Shown: one piece after another, positions 53,880-62,485 of the stretch
Layout of the letters: each line of letters begins with the position of its first letter
How positions within the stretch are numbered: position 1 is the first letter of the stretch
Assembly: GCA_020249925.1 (NCBI GenBank)
Contig: JADCER010000012.1
Location: 400,617 to 464,616 of the forward strand
DNA length: 64,000 nucleotides
DNA from: Roseomonas sp.
GTDB lineage: Bacteria; Pseudomonadota; Alphaproteobacteria; Acetobacterales; Acetobacteraceae
Direction of reading: 5' to 3'
Notes under the pieces: generated by a model
The model's input: the letters and a program-made list of their open reading frames with translations, nothing else
Told to the model about the DNA's origin: nothing
Database searches by the model: none
Position numbers and translations under genes: made by a program

Positions 53880-55298
53880 ATGAACCCGGATGATATCGGC
53901 TTTCTTGGTGTGCGTGACCTGACAGCGCTCTATCGCAGCCGCAAGCTTTCCCCGGTTGAAGTCGTCAAGGCCATTCTGGCGCGCATTGAACGCATCGAAC
54001 CGCGCGTGAATGCCATGATGCGGCTGACACCTGACATAGCGCTGGCCGCTGCCAAGCGTTCCGAAACCGTCTTCATGCAGCGCGAGAAACCGCGCCTGTT
54101 GGAAGGTATTCCCTTCACCATCAAGGATCTGCAACACACCAAGGGCGTGCAGACGGATTTCGCCAGTGCCGTCACACAAGGCACCATTCCGGATGTGGAT
54201 GCGCCCTGTGTCAGCCGGCTTTACGCTGCCGGCGGCATGATGCTGGGCAAGACAACGTCGGCCGCCGAATGGGGCTGGAAGGGTGTCAGTGAGGCACCGA
54301 TTTCCGGCATCACCCATAACCCCTGGGGCCATGGGCTGAATGCCGGCGCGTCATCTTCTGGTGCTGGCGTTGGTGCGGCTTGCGGCTATGGCCCCTTGCA
54401 TCAGGGCGGTGATGGCGCGGGGTCCATCCGCATGCCGGCGCATTTTTCCGGCGTTTATGGCTTCAAGCCAACCCATGGGCGTGTCGCAAGCTGGCCCATG
54501 TCCAATAATGAACTCGCCACCCATATCGGTCCGCTCACGCGCAGCGTCGCAGATGCCGCGCTGATGACGGAAGCCATGGCCGGCCCGCACCCTTGGGATT
54601 ACACATCACTGGAAGCGCCGCCGCAGCATTATGCGGGGCAATTGAAGGCGGCTTCCATGCGCGGCAAGCGCATCGCCTATTCGCCCGATCTTGGCCATGC
54701 GCGTGTGGACCCGGAAGTCGCCGAAGCCGTCGCCCGTGCCATCCACGTTTTTGAGGATATGGGCGCCATTATCGAAGAAGTCTCTCCCGTCTGGGGGAAG
54801 CTGGGGCCAGAGCTGATCCGCTTCTTCTGGCCCGCGGTTTTTGCCGGGCGCAGCGAACATCTGGCGCAATACGCGAACCGGATGGATCCCGGCTTTGTCG
54901 CCATGCTGCGTCAAAACGCCCAGGTCACCACGGCGCAATATATGCAAATGCGCACGCGGCGCTTTGACTACGTGCAGCAGATCCATGATTTCATGGAAGG
55001 CTATGATTTCCTGCTGACGCCCGCCGTCAGCGTCGCCGCCTTCCCGGCCAATCGCCTGCAACCGGCGCATTGGCCGCAGCATGATTGGGATTGGCTGATG
55101 TGGGCGGAATTCTCCTACCCCTTCAACTGGTCCGGCAGCCCAGCCGCGAGCCTGCCCTGTGGCTTCACCCCGGCAGGCCTGCCTGTTGGGCTGCAAATCG
55201 TAGGCCGGCGCTTTGATGATCTTGGCGTGCTGCAAGCCAGCGCCGCCTTTGAAGAAGCCCGGCCCTGGGCGCATCTGCGGCCACCACTCGCACAATAG
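53880..55298 (+). CDS. Amidase of the amidase-signature family
   Basis: 472 residues from ATG 53880; an in-frame start at 53811 is less likely. The Ser-cisSer-Lys triad is recognisable: Lys82 in PFTIKDLQ, the serine block GASSSGAGVGAACG (156-169), and the nucleophile Ser182 in GDGAGSIRMPA. It hydrolyses an amide bond; the substrate is open. GatA is unlikely since gatB/gatC are not adjacent and the sequence ends differently. It may act with the neighbouring receptor or PLP enzyme in one catabolic pathway. Confidence 0.85.
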   Translation: MNPDDIGFLGVRDLTALYRSRKLSPVEVVKAILARIERIEPRVNAMMRLTPDIALAAAKRSETVFMQREKPRLLEGIPFTIKDLQHTKGVQTDFASAVTQGTIPDVDAPCVSRLYAAGGMMLGKTTSAAEWGWKGVSEAPISGITHNPWGHGLNAGASSSGAGVGAACGYGPLHQGGDGAGSIRMPAHFSGVYGFKPTHGRVASWPMSNNELATHIGPLTRSVADAALMTEAMAGPHPWDYTSLEAPPQHYAGQLKAASMRGKRIAYSPDLGHARVDPEVAEAVARAIHVFEDMGAIIEEVSPVWGKLGPELIRFFWPAVFAGRSEHLAQYANRMDPGFVAMLRQNAQVTTAQYMQMRTRRFDYVQQIHDFMEGYDFLLTPAVSVAAFPANRLQPAHWPQHDWDWLMWAEFSYPFNWSGSPAASLPCGFTPAGLPVGLQIVGRRFDDLGVLQASAAFEEARPWAHLRPPLAQ

Positions 55299-55380
55299 AA
55301 GCAAGGCACGGATCGGCTGTTTCCATCCGATCCCATGATGTTCTAGCCTTCCGCCCAACACCGCTTGAGGAACCCGCGCC

Positions 55381-56676
55381 ATGACCAGCATCCCCGCTTC
55401 CACCGAAGAACAGGAACTGCTTGCGCTTGCGAAGCGAGCGCTGCCGGGCGGGCATTTCGGCAATTTCCCGGCCGAGATCATCCTGCGGGAAGGCCGCGGC
55501 GCCCATGTCTGGGATGTTTCGGGGCGCGAATATATTGATTATCTGCTCGGCAGTGGCCCCATGTATATCGGCCACAACCACCCGAAGGTGACGGAAGCCG
55601 TGCTGGCGCAGGTGCCGAAAGGCACCACCTTCTTCACCAATAATGAACATGGCATTCGCCTCGCCGCTGCCATTGTGGATGCGATGCCCTGTGTGGAGCA
55701 GGTGCGCTTCGTCTCCTCAGGCTCGGAGGCTGATCTTTACGCCATGCGCCTGGCGCGCGCCTATCGCCAGCGCCCGAAGATCGTGAAATTCGAAGGCGGC
55801 TATCACGGCATGAGCGATTGGGGGCTGATGAGCCTCGCGCCCAAGAAGCTCGCGAATTTCCCGGAAGCCGTGCCCGATACGCCCGGCATCCCGGAGAGTG
55901 TGCGCGCCGAAGTGCTGGTCGCCCCCTTCAATGATACGGAAGCGGCGGTGCGGCTGATTGAAGCACGGCATGATGAAATCGGCGGCGTTATCCTGGAACC
56001 CTTCCAGCGCCTGATCCCGCCCAAGCCCGGCTTCCTGCAAGCGATCCGGGAAGTCACCGCGCGGCTTGGCATTCCGCTGATTTTTGATGAGGTCGTGACA
56101 GGTTTCCGCTTCGCCTATGGCGGCGCGCAGGAATATTACGGCGTGACGCCCGATATCTGCACCATGGGCAAGATTATCGGCGGCGGCTTTCCCTTGGCGG
56201 CCCTTGGTGGGCGCGCCGATATCATGGCGCAATTCGACAAGGCCCAGGTGGGGGAAGACCGCTTCCTCACGCAAATTGGCACGCTTTCGGGCAACCCTGT
56301 TGCCTCGGTCGCCGGGCTCGCCACCATGGCGGTGCTGCGCGAAGCCGGCACCTATGACCAGATTTTCGCGACCGGCCGCAGCCTGATGGAGGGCCTAACC
56401 GGCCTGATCCATGAAGCCGGCATCCCTGCCCAGGTGGTGGGTGAGCCGCCCTTGTTCGATGTGGTCTATGCCACTGGTGATATTAGAGATTATCGCAGCG
56501 TGATCCGCCAGGATGCCGCCATGCAGAAGCATGTGAATGGGGTATTCCGCGCCAAGGGAATTCTGAAGGGGGACGCCAAATTCTACATGTCCTTGGCCCA
56601 TAGCGCCGCTGATGTGGCGCAAACCCTGGATGCCTTCCGCGCAGCGATGAAATCCCTGCCGGCCAAGGCGGCTTGA
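55381..56676 (+). CDS. Class III PLP aminotransferase / glutamate-1-semialdehyde aminomutase-like
   Basis: 431 residues. The N-terminal half has VWDVSGREYIDYLLGSGP and the phosphate-binding FVSSGSEADLYAMRLARA; Asp236 in IFDEVVTGFR binds the pyridine nitrogen and Lys264 in TMGKIIGGGFPLAALGG forms the Schiff base. Family members include HemL, but the catabolic neighbours (amidase, Bug receptor) suggest an aminotransferase or aminomutase acting on an imported compound rather than haem synthesis. An essential hemL would be expected elsewhere. Confidence 0.83.
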   Translation: MTSIPASTEEQELLALAKRALPGGHFGNFPAEIILREGRGAHVWDVSGREYIDYLLGSGPMYIGHNHPKVTEAVLAQVPKGTTFFTNNEHGIRLAAAIVDAMPCVEQVRFVSSGSEADLYAMRLARAYRQRPKIVKFEGGYHGMSDWGLMSLAPKKLANFPEAVPDTPGIPESVRAEVLVAPFNDTEAAVRLIEARHDEIGGVILEPFQRLIPPKPGFLQAIREVTARLGIPLIFDEVVTGFRFAYGGAQEYYGVTPDICTMGKIIGGGFPLAALGGRADIMAQFDKAQVGEDRFLTQIGTLSGNPVASVAGLATMAVLREAGTYDQIFATGRSLMEGLTGLIHEAGIPAQVVGEPPLFDVVYATGDIRDYRSVIRQDAAMQKHVNGVFRAKGILKGDAKFYMSLAHSAADVAQTLDAFRAAMKSLPAKAA

Positions 56677-56714
56677 GGTGGCGGAACTGCCAAATTTTTA
56701 GGCACCACTTGTTT

Positions 56715-56720
56715 TTGACA
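56715..56720 (+). promoter_or_regulatory. Candidate -35 element upstream of the 56.8-kb receptor gene
   Basis: A perfect TTGACA lies in an AT-rich patch 82 bp before the receptor ATG. No clear -10 hexamer is visible at 16-18 bp spacing (the region is GCTAGCGCG), so this is only half a promoter by eye. Confidence 0.25.
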
Positions 56721-56801
56721 CTTTTGTGATCCAGCTAGCGCGAGACAGGGAGCCTCAATCAGCCGGGGATGTCCCTTCCAAACCAGGAGGCTACGCGCAT
56801 C

Positions 56802-57785
56802 ATGGATCGCCGTTCCTTATTGCTTGGCGCCAGCGGCCTTGCCGCCGGGCTCGCCGCCCCCGCCATTGTCCGGGCGCAGGGCGCCTATCCGTCCCGCCCG
56901 GTGCGGCTCGTGATCCCCTGGCCGCCCGGCCAGGCGACCGACCTGATGGCGCGCGTGACGGCTTCCAAAATCACTGAAAGCTGGGGCCAGCCCTTCGTGC
57001 CGGAAAACCGCGCCGGTGCGGGCGGCATGATCGGCACCGATCTGGTCGCCAAGGCGGCGCCGGATGGCTATACCGTGCTTGCTGCTTCCACTGGCCCCTT
57101 CACAACGGCGCCCTTGGTGCAGCGCACGCCTTATGATGTGCAACGGGATTTCGCCCCGGTCGGGCAGATCGGCATCTCGCCTTACGTGCTGATCGTCCGC
57201 AAGGATTTCCCGGCGCAGACTGCGGCAGAATTCGTCGCCCGCGTCCGGGCGGAGCCTGGCAAATACACCTATGCCACTTCCGGCACGGGTGCGGCGGCGC
57301 ATCTGATTACGCTGATGTTCCTGTCCAAGGCCAAGTTGGACGCTGTGCATGTGCCTTTCCAGGGCAGCGGCCCTGGCCTGACGGCCGTGACCGCCGGCCA
57401 GGTGGATTTCGCCATTGAAACCCTGGTCGCGACCTCGGCCCTATTCCGTCAGGGCGCAGTGCGGGCGCTTGGCGTCAGCCTGAAGGATGGTACGGAATTG
57501 CAGCCGGATCTCATGCCGCTGGCCCGCCTGCCGGGCGTTGAGGGTTATGATGCCGGTGCTTTTGGCGGCTATATGGTCCCCGCCGCAACCCCGCGCCCGA
57601 TCGTGGAGCGTTTGGCAGCAGAGATGGAAAAGGCACTTGCGACGTCAGACGTGAAGGCGCGACTGGCGCAGATCGGCTTCCAGCCGCAATTCCGCAATAC
57701 GGCCGACTTCACCACCTTCCTTGCGCGTCACCGCGAAGAATTCCGTGAGGTCATTCAGGCCAATAACATCCGTGTGGATGGCTGA
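56802..57785 (+). CDS. Orphan Bug/TctC-family binding protein, 56.8 kb
   Basis: 327 residues from ATG 56802 (CAGGAGG upstream); a start at 56769 would include the ribosome binding site itself. The signal peptide has an RR pair (MDRRSLLLGASGLAAGLAAP). Family blocks: YPSRPVRLVIPWPPGQATDL, PENRAGAGGMIGTDLVAKAA, TYATSGTGAAAHLI. It lies behind the amidase and aminomutase-like genes, and probably binds their substrate or a related carboxylate. Followed by a clear terminator. Confidence 0.86.
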   Translation: MDRRSLLLGASGLAAGLAAPAIVRAQGAYPSRPVRLVIPWPPGQATDLMARVTASKITESWGQPFVPENRAGAGGMIGTDLVAKAAPDGYTVLAASTGPFTTAPLVQRTPYDVQRDFAPVGQIGISPYVLIVRKDFPAQTAAEFVARVRAEPGKYTYATSGTGAAAHLITLMFLSKAKLDAVHVPFQGSGPGLTAVTAGQVDFAIETLVATSALFRQGAVRALGVSLKDGTELQPDLMPLARLPGVEGYDAGAFGGYMVPAATPRPIVERLAAEMEKALATSDVKARLAQIGFQPQFRNTADFTTFLARHREEFREVIQANNIRVDG

Positions 57786-57809
57786 ACCGGCCTCTCCCTT
57801 TTGGTATCG

Positions 57810-57835
57810 GGGCGGCTTTCGGGCCGCCCTTTTTT
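57810..57835 (+). terminator. Intrinsic terminator after the 56.8-kb receptor gene
   Basis: GGGCGGC (57810-57816) pairs perfectly with GCCGCCC (57823-57829) around TTTCGG, followed by six T (57830-57835). It separates the receptor gene from the crotonase-fold gene. Confidence 0.92.
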
Positions 57836-57908
57836 GTTGGCGGGCGGCTCACTGCAATGGCGCCGCAGCCCGAAATCTGAGAGAAGATGCGCCCATAAGA
57901 GGGACCCC

Positions 57909-58688
57909 ATGACCGAAGATACCCGCCTTGATCCGCCGAGCCTCGAAATCGCGGGCAATCGTGCGACCATCCGCCTGCATCGTTCCCGCCACCGCAATCG
58001 CGTGGAGCCTGGCGATATCATCCGCATCATGGAGCACCTGGATCAGGTGGATGCCAACCCGTCGCTCCGCGTGCTGGTGCTGGCGGCAAGCGGGCCGGCC
58101 TTCAGCGCGGGCTTCCATTTGGGTGGCTTCGCGGAAGACAAGGAAGCCGCCGCCCGCGCGCCGAGTTTTGAGGCCATGGTGGACCGGTTTGAAGCTGTCC
58201 GCGTGCCGACCATTTGCCGGCTGCAAGGCGGTGTTTATGGCGGTTCAACCGATTTGGCGCTGACGGCCGATTTCCGCATTGGTGTGACGGGGATGGAAAT
58301 GTTCATGCCCGCCGCGCGGCTTGGCGTGCATTACTACCCGACGGGGCTATCGCGCTATGTCTCCCGCCTTGGGCTCAATACCGCGAAGCGCCTGTTCCTG
58401 ACGGCGGAAAAGCTGGGGGCGGAGGAATTGCTCCACATCGGTTACCTCACGCATTTGGTGCAGCCATCCGAACTGGATGCGGCGGTGGATCAGCTTGCAA
58501 CCACACTCGCCAATGGCGCACCGCTTGCCATTCAGGGCATGAAGCAGGCGCTGAATGAAATCGGCCATGGCCGGCTGGATGCCGAGGCCTGTGCCGAACG
58601 CGCACGGCTTTGCAAGGAAAGTGAGGATATCCAGGAAGGCCTTGCCGCCTTCCGCGAAAAAAGAGCGCCCGTCTTTCGCGGGCGCTGA
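57909..58688 (+). CDS. Crotonase-fold (enoyl-CoA hydratase-like) protein with altered active site
   Basis: 259 residues from ATG 57909; the frame opens earlier but that part overlaps the terminator. The fold is clear: VLVLAASGPAFSAGFHLG, GGVYGGSTDLALTADFRI, FMPAARLGVHYYP. In enoyl-CoA hydratases two glutamates act in these blocks (GGxxEL and PExxLG). Here the first is Asp (GGSTDL) and the second is Ala (PAARLG). It is therefore unlikely to be an ordinary hydratase; other crotonase reactions (isomerase, hydrolase, decarboxylase) remain possible. It stands alone between a terminator and a repeat doublet. Confidence 0.78.
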   Translation: MTEDTRLDPPSLEIAGNRATIRLHRSRHRNRVEPGDIIRIMEHLDQVDANPSLRVLVLAASGPAFSAGFHLGGFAEDKEAAARAPSFEAMVDRFEAVRVPTICRLQGGVYGGSTDLALTADFRIGVTGMEMFMPAARLGVHYYPTGLSRYVSRLGLNTAKRLFLTAEKLGAEELLHIGYLTHLVQPSELDAAVDQLATTLANGAPLAIQGMKQALNEIGHGRLDAEACAERARLCKESEDIQEGLAAFREKRAPVFRGR

Positions 58689-58701
58689 TCGAAGCGGGCC
58701 G

Positions 58702-58750
58702 GAGCATTTTCAAGCCAAGTGGAATCACTTGGCGACTCGGAAAATGCGAC
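58702..58750 (+). repeat. Palindromic repeat, copy 3
   Basis: 49 bp: outer stem GCATTTTC/GAAAATGC, inner stem CCAAGTG/CACTTGG, loop GAAT. It is followed 9 bp later by an identical copy in the same direction. It begins 13 bases after the crotonase-fold gene stop. Confidence 0.88.
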
Positions 58751-58759
58751 TGGATAAGT

Positions 58760-58808
58760 GAGCATTTTCAAGCCAAGTGGAATCACTTGGCGACTCGGAA
58801 AATGCGAC
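58760..58808 (+). repeat. Palindromic repeat, copy 4
   Basis: Identical to copy 3 over 49 bp; unit spacing 58 bp. The CAAACAAA tail runs into the A-tract of the following terminator. Confidence 0.88.
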
Positions 58809-58814
58809 CAAACA

Positions 58815-58848
58815 AAAAGGGCGCTGCCAGATCAGGCAGCGCCCTTTT
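58815..58848. terminator. Bidirectional intrinsic terminator between crotonase-fold and TPP enzyme genes
   Basis: A perfect 14-bp stem, AAAAGGGCGCTGCC (58815-58828) with GGCAGCGCCCTTTT (58835-58848), around AGATCA. A/T tracts on both sides fit termination of both convergent genes. Confidence 0.95.
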
Positions 58849-58852
58849 CGAT

Positions 58853-60517
58853 TCAGGCTTCCCCGTAATGAATGCGGCGATAGGGGCGGGACACCACCGT
58901 ATCATCAGTGTGCACATCCCAAAGGCTGGCGCTATTGCCGCTTTGGTGCGCCTCAAACATCGCGCCCATTTGGCCAAGTGCGCTCACGGTCTGCCCGCGC
59001 ACGCCAAAGCCATTGGCGACACCGGCCAAATCGCCGCGGCCATGAATGACGATGCCGGGATCAATATTGCCGGCGCGGAATTTGTGGATTTCCGCGCCAT
59101 AGCCGCCATCATTGATGATCGCCATCAGGAATTTGGTGCCATGCCGGCGCGCGGTTTCCAATTCCTGGATATGCATCAGCAAGCTGCCATCGCCTTCAAT
59201 CAGCAGCACCTTGCCATCCTTGCGCGCGGCTGCCACGCCAATCGCTGCCGGCAGGCCATTGCCGATGGCGCCGAAATCACTGACCACATGATAGCGTTCG
59301 GCAGCGCGGCCCTTCAGATAGGTCATGGCAAAGCCAAGGTAATGGCCGCCGCCAATCACCACATCCCAATCCTTCGGCACCACCGCATCCAATTCCATGA
59401 TGGCCTTGCGCGGATCAACCGTGCCGGGGGCAATCGTGAATTCCTTGCGGTCCGGCACATCGGCGGCAATCAGTGCCGCCATTTCATCACTGCGGAAGCG
59501 CTTGCCCGAAGCTCCATGGCGCTTGATGGCCGCAGTCACCGCTTCCGCTGCCGCCTTGGCATCGGCGCGAATATGCAAATCCGCCGTGCGCAGCCCCTGC
59601 CATAGCCCGCGCGGACCGATATCAATCTGCACCGTCTGCGCGCCGGGATAGAGGTAACCGCTTTCCGTCGTATAGGCGCCAAGCCCAACACCGATACCGA
59701 TCACCAGATCAGCCTCGGCAAAGCGTTCCCGCGAAAAATCACTGGCATAGGCGCCAGAGATATCCATCGCGAAGCGATTGCCGGTGAACAGCCCCTTGGC
59801 TTGCAAGGATGTCGTCAGCAGCGCACCCATGGCTTCCGCCATTTCCTCAATGGCTTCGCGCGCCTTGGAAAGCTTCGCCCCACGGCCCGCGATGATGATG
59901 GGCTTTTCGGATGCCGCGATCATCTCGACCAATTTTTCAACGAGTGTCGGGTCCGGCTGCGGGCGCTGCGCCGCGGGCAGATAATCAGCCGATGGGATGT
60001 AATCCACCATATGCGGATAGGCCTGTTTTTGCAGGTCCATCGGAATGCTGATCACGACCGGGCGGCGTTCCAGCGCGGCGAAGTGAAAGGCTTCCCGCAC
60101 ATTATCCAAAGCGCGATCCATGGTTTTGACAGAGATATGATGCGCGCCGGTTGCTTGCGTGAGCGGCGCCATATCAATCTGCTGAATGTAATAGGGTGCG
60201 GCGATGGGTGAATCGCCCGCGAAGACCACCATCGGCGTATTGGCACGCGCAGCAATGGCAAGCCCGGTCATGATTTGCGTAAAGCCTGGCCCGCAGGTGG
60301 TGGAAGCGACGCCCACCTTGCCGGTGGCGCGTGCGTAAGCGTCTGCCATGGCAACGGCGCAATGTTCATGCCGCGCATGGATGATGTTCATCCCCGGCTG
60401 GCGCTGCATTGCCTCGGTCCAATACATATTCGCATCACCCATCAGGGTGAAAAGCGTATCGCAGCCTTCCTGCGCGAAGACATTTGCCAGAACATCAGAA
60501 AGCTTGGGCGATGCCAT
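58853..60517 (-). CDS. Thiamine-diphosphate enzyme, acetolactate synthase-like
   Basis: 554 residues, three-domain layout of the family. The catalytic glutamate is Glu51 in HARHEHCAVAMADAYAR; the central domain has PIIIAGRGAKLSKAREAI; the TPP motif is GDGSLLMHIQELETARRHGT through INDGGYGAE. The family covers acetolactate synthase, benzoylformate and oxalyl-CoA decarboxylases and others. It is not next to ilvN or ilvC, so biosynthetic acetolactate synthase is less likely, and the substrate is unknown. Three bases separate it from the CoxG-like gene upstream on the minus strand. Confidence 0.85.
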   Translation of the reverse strand: MASPKLSDVLANVFAQEGCDTLFTLMGDANMYWTEAMQRQPGMNIIHARHEHCAVAMADAYARATGKVGVASTTCGPGFTQIMTGLAIAARANTPMVVFAGDSPIAAPYYIQQIDMAPLTQATGAHHISVKTMDRALDNVREAFHFAALERRPVVISIPMDLQKQAYPHMVDYIPSADYLPAAQRPQPDPTLVEKLVEMIAASEKPIIIAGRGAKLSKAREAIEEMAEAMGALLTTSLQAKGLFTGNRFAMDISGAYASDFSRERFAEADLVIGIGVGLGAYTTESGYLYPGAQTVQIDIGPRGLWQGLRTADLHIRADAKAAAEAVTAAIKRHGASGKRFRSDEMAALIAADVPDRKEFTIAPGTVDPRKAIMELDAVVPKDWDVVIGGGHYLGFAMTYLKGRAAERYHVVSDFGAIGNGLPAAIGVAAARKDGKVLLIEGDGSLLMHIQELETARRHGTKFLMAIINDGGYGAEIHKFRAGNIDPGIVIHGRGDLAGVANGFGVRGQTVSALGQMGAMFEAHQSGNSASLWDVHTDDTVVSRPYRRIHYGEA

Positions 60518-60519
60518 GA

Positions 60520-61152
60520 TTATTTATTCCCTTTACCGAAAAGACTGCTGATCCAGGATAGAAAGGCCCGCCAGAGCAGGCCGAAAGCATTAAGCTCCGC
60601 CGCCGGCGCGGGGGGAGGTGGTGGCAGAGGCGCTGGTGCGGCGGGCGCTGCCGCTGCGGGCGCCTCGGGCGCAGACTGTTCCACAACGGGAGCTGCAGCG
60701 GGCGCAGCGGCCATGGCGCGGTTCGCCATGTTATTCGCGAATTCCGCCAAAAGGGCGCGCGCCACATGCACGCCGCCGGCATTGGCGAAGGTCTCCAAAG
60801 GCCCGGTCACGGTGAAGCTGCCATTCACGGTCAGCCGCGTCGCTTCGCCCTCCGCCGCCGCCAGCACATCACCATTGGCGAGCGCACGCGATGCGCCGCG
60901 CTGGTCAATCCCGCGCCCTTCAATGCGGCAGCGATGCGCATCATGGTCATATTCAAGCTTGGCCTCACCACGAAAGGCTGCTGTGGTCGGGCCGAATTTC
61001 ACCTTGATGGAACCGCGCCAGAGGCCATCACCCGTGGAAGGCGCCAATTGTGCACCGGGAATACAGGCCGCGACCTCGGCCGGATCGCTCAGCAAGGGCC
61101 AAACCACGCCAAGCGGCGCGGGGATCAAGGTTTGTTCCGAAATATCGGGCAT
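60520..61152 (-). CDS. CoxG/SRPBCC-like protein with C-terminal hydrophobic anchor
   Basis: 210 residues from ATG 61152. Residues about 1-145 show the CoxG (START-like) fold: APLGVVWPLLSDPAEVAACIPG, GSIKVKFGPTTAAFRGEAKL, GSFTVTGPLETFANAGG. An Ala/Pro-rich linker with PPPPPAPA follows, then a hydrophobic helix near residues 187-204 and a basic end. CoxG recruits CO dehydrogenase to the membrane, but no coxLMS genes are here; in this setting it may tether the neighbouring TPP enzyme, which is inference. The gene is only 3 bp from the TPP gene. Confidence 0.8.
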   Translation of the reverse strand: MPDISEQTLIPAPLGVVWPLLSDPAEVAACIPGAQLAPSTGDGLWRGSIKVKFGPTTAAFRGEAKLEYDHDAHRCRIEGRGIDQRGASRALANGDVLAAAEGEATRLTVNGSFTVTGPLETFANAGGVHVARALLAEFANNMANRAMAAAPAAAPVVEQSAPEAPAAAAPAAPAPLPPPPPAPAAELNAFGLLWRAFLSWISSLFGKGNK

Positions 61153-61231
61153 GGTGCTGCGTGGAATCCTGCAAGAGGATCGCAGCCTGCGCAAAGCCGG
61201 CGCCGGGCGCAAGCCCGGGCAGGTTCAGCGC

Positions 61232-62485
61232 CTATAACCCCACCGGCCGGCCCGCGACCACCACTGAAAACGCCTCAGGCTTTAGCAGCCGACGCGCCAT
61301 GCGCGCCGCATCATCGCGGCTGATGGCGCGCAATCTTTCCGATCTGCCATCCAGCCAATCCAGCGGCCGCCCATTGCGTTGCATCGCCATCAGCGTATTC
61401 GCGATGCGGCGGCTATCGGTGAATTGCAGCGCGAGTGATCCGGTCAGGAACGCCACCGCCTCCGCCATCTCAGCCTCGGTCGGGCCATCAGCCGCCATGC
61501 GCGCCCATTCATCGCGCGTGACGCTAAGCGCCTCGGCGATTCTGCCATTATCGCTCGCGACACTGCCCACCAGCACGCCGCCGCCGAAACCCGTATCCAG
61601 CCCAACGCCAATCCCATAGGTCAGCCCGCGCTTGACGCGTACCGATTCAGTAAGCCGCGAGGAAAACCCACCGCCACCAAAAATACGCATGACGATTTGC
61701 GCCGCTTCGAATTGCGGATCGCGCGCGCCTATCCCCTCATGCCCGAAAATCGCCTGGGATTGTGGGCTATCCATGCCGACCACGCGCTGGCCGAAGCTGG
61801 TAAAGGCCGGCAGCGTTGCCGGTGTCTCCGGCGCGCCCGCCGGCAGCCCCGCAAAAAGCCGCCCCAACAGCGCCGCCAGATCATCCGGGCGAATGGCGCC
61901 GGCGGCGGCAATGGTCAGCCCTTCGCGCCGCAATTGACGGCTAAGCTGGCTGCGCAAATCATCCAGCGTAATGGCCGCGAGGCTTTCCGCCGTACCGCCC
62001 GAAGGCCGCCCCGCCGTATGTGTCGGGAAGGCTGCGGCCCAAAAGGCCCGCCCCGCCTGACCGCGCGGTGTTTCCAGCGATTGCCGAGCGCCAGCAATGG
62101 CCCGCGCCCGCAGTCTTTCAATCGCTGCCTGATCCAGCCTTGGCGCGGTCATCGCCAGCCGCGCCAGGCGCTCGGCTTCCGGCAGGGCATCAATCAGGCA
62201 GCGAAACCCGCCATCCACATCATCCCGCCCTGCGCTGAAGGAAAGCCCAATCCCCGCATCGCGCAACGCATCGGTGAAGGCCGCCGCCGGCAAATCGCCT
62301 GCCCCTTCCGTCAGCAGCGCCGCCGCAAGGCTTGCCGTGCCCTCCCGCCCCGGCGCATCAAAAGCCGCGCCACCCGGCCAGGACCAGGACAGCGAGACCA
62401 CTGGCACGGAATGATCCTCAACCAGCCAGGCGGTCAGCCCATGCGCCACCACGCGCTGAATGGGCAGGCGAAATGGCGTGCTCAT
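61232..62485 (-). CDS. M16-family peptidase-like protein without the zinc motif
   Basis: 417 residues. The M16 fold is recognisable by LTAWLVEDHSVPVVSLSWSW, GGFSSRLTESVRVKRGLTYG and the ending AFSVVVAGRPVGL. At the position of the HxxEH zinc motif there is GTASLAAALLTEGAG, so it cannot bind zinc in the usual way. In this family an inactive partner forms a heterodimer with an active one. The active type is encoded directly upstream on the same strand, overlapping by four bases. Confidence 0.85.
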   Translation of the reverse strand: MSTPFRLPIQRVVAHGLTAWLVEDHSVPVVSLSWSWPGGAAFDAPGREGTASLAAALLTEGAGDLPAAAFTDALRDAGIGLSFSAGRDDVDGGFRCLIDALPEAERLARLAMTAPRLDQAAIERLRARAIAGARQSLETPRGQAGRAFWAAAFPTHTAGRPSGGTAESLAAITLDDLRSQLSRQLRREGLTIAAAGAIRPDDLAALLGRLFAGLPAGAPETPATLPAFTSFGQRVVGMDSPQSQAIFGHEGIGARDPQFEAAQIVMRIFGGGGFSSRLTESVRVKRGLTYGIGVGLDTGFGGGVLVGSVASDNGRIAEALSVTRDEWARMAADGPTEAEMAEAVAFLTGSLALQFTDSRRIANTLMAMQRNGRPLDWLDGRSERLRAISRDDAARMARRLLKPEAFSVVVAGRPVGL

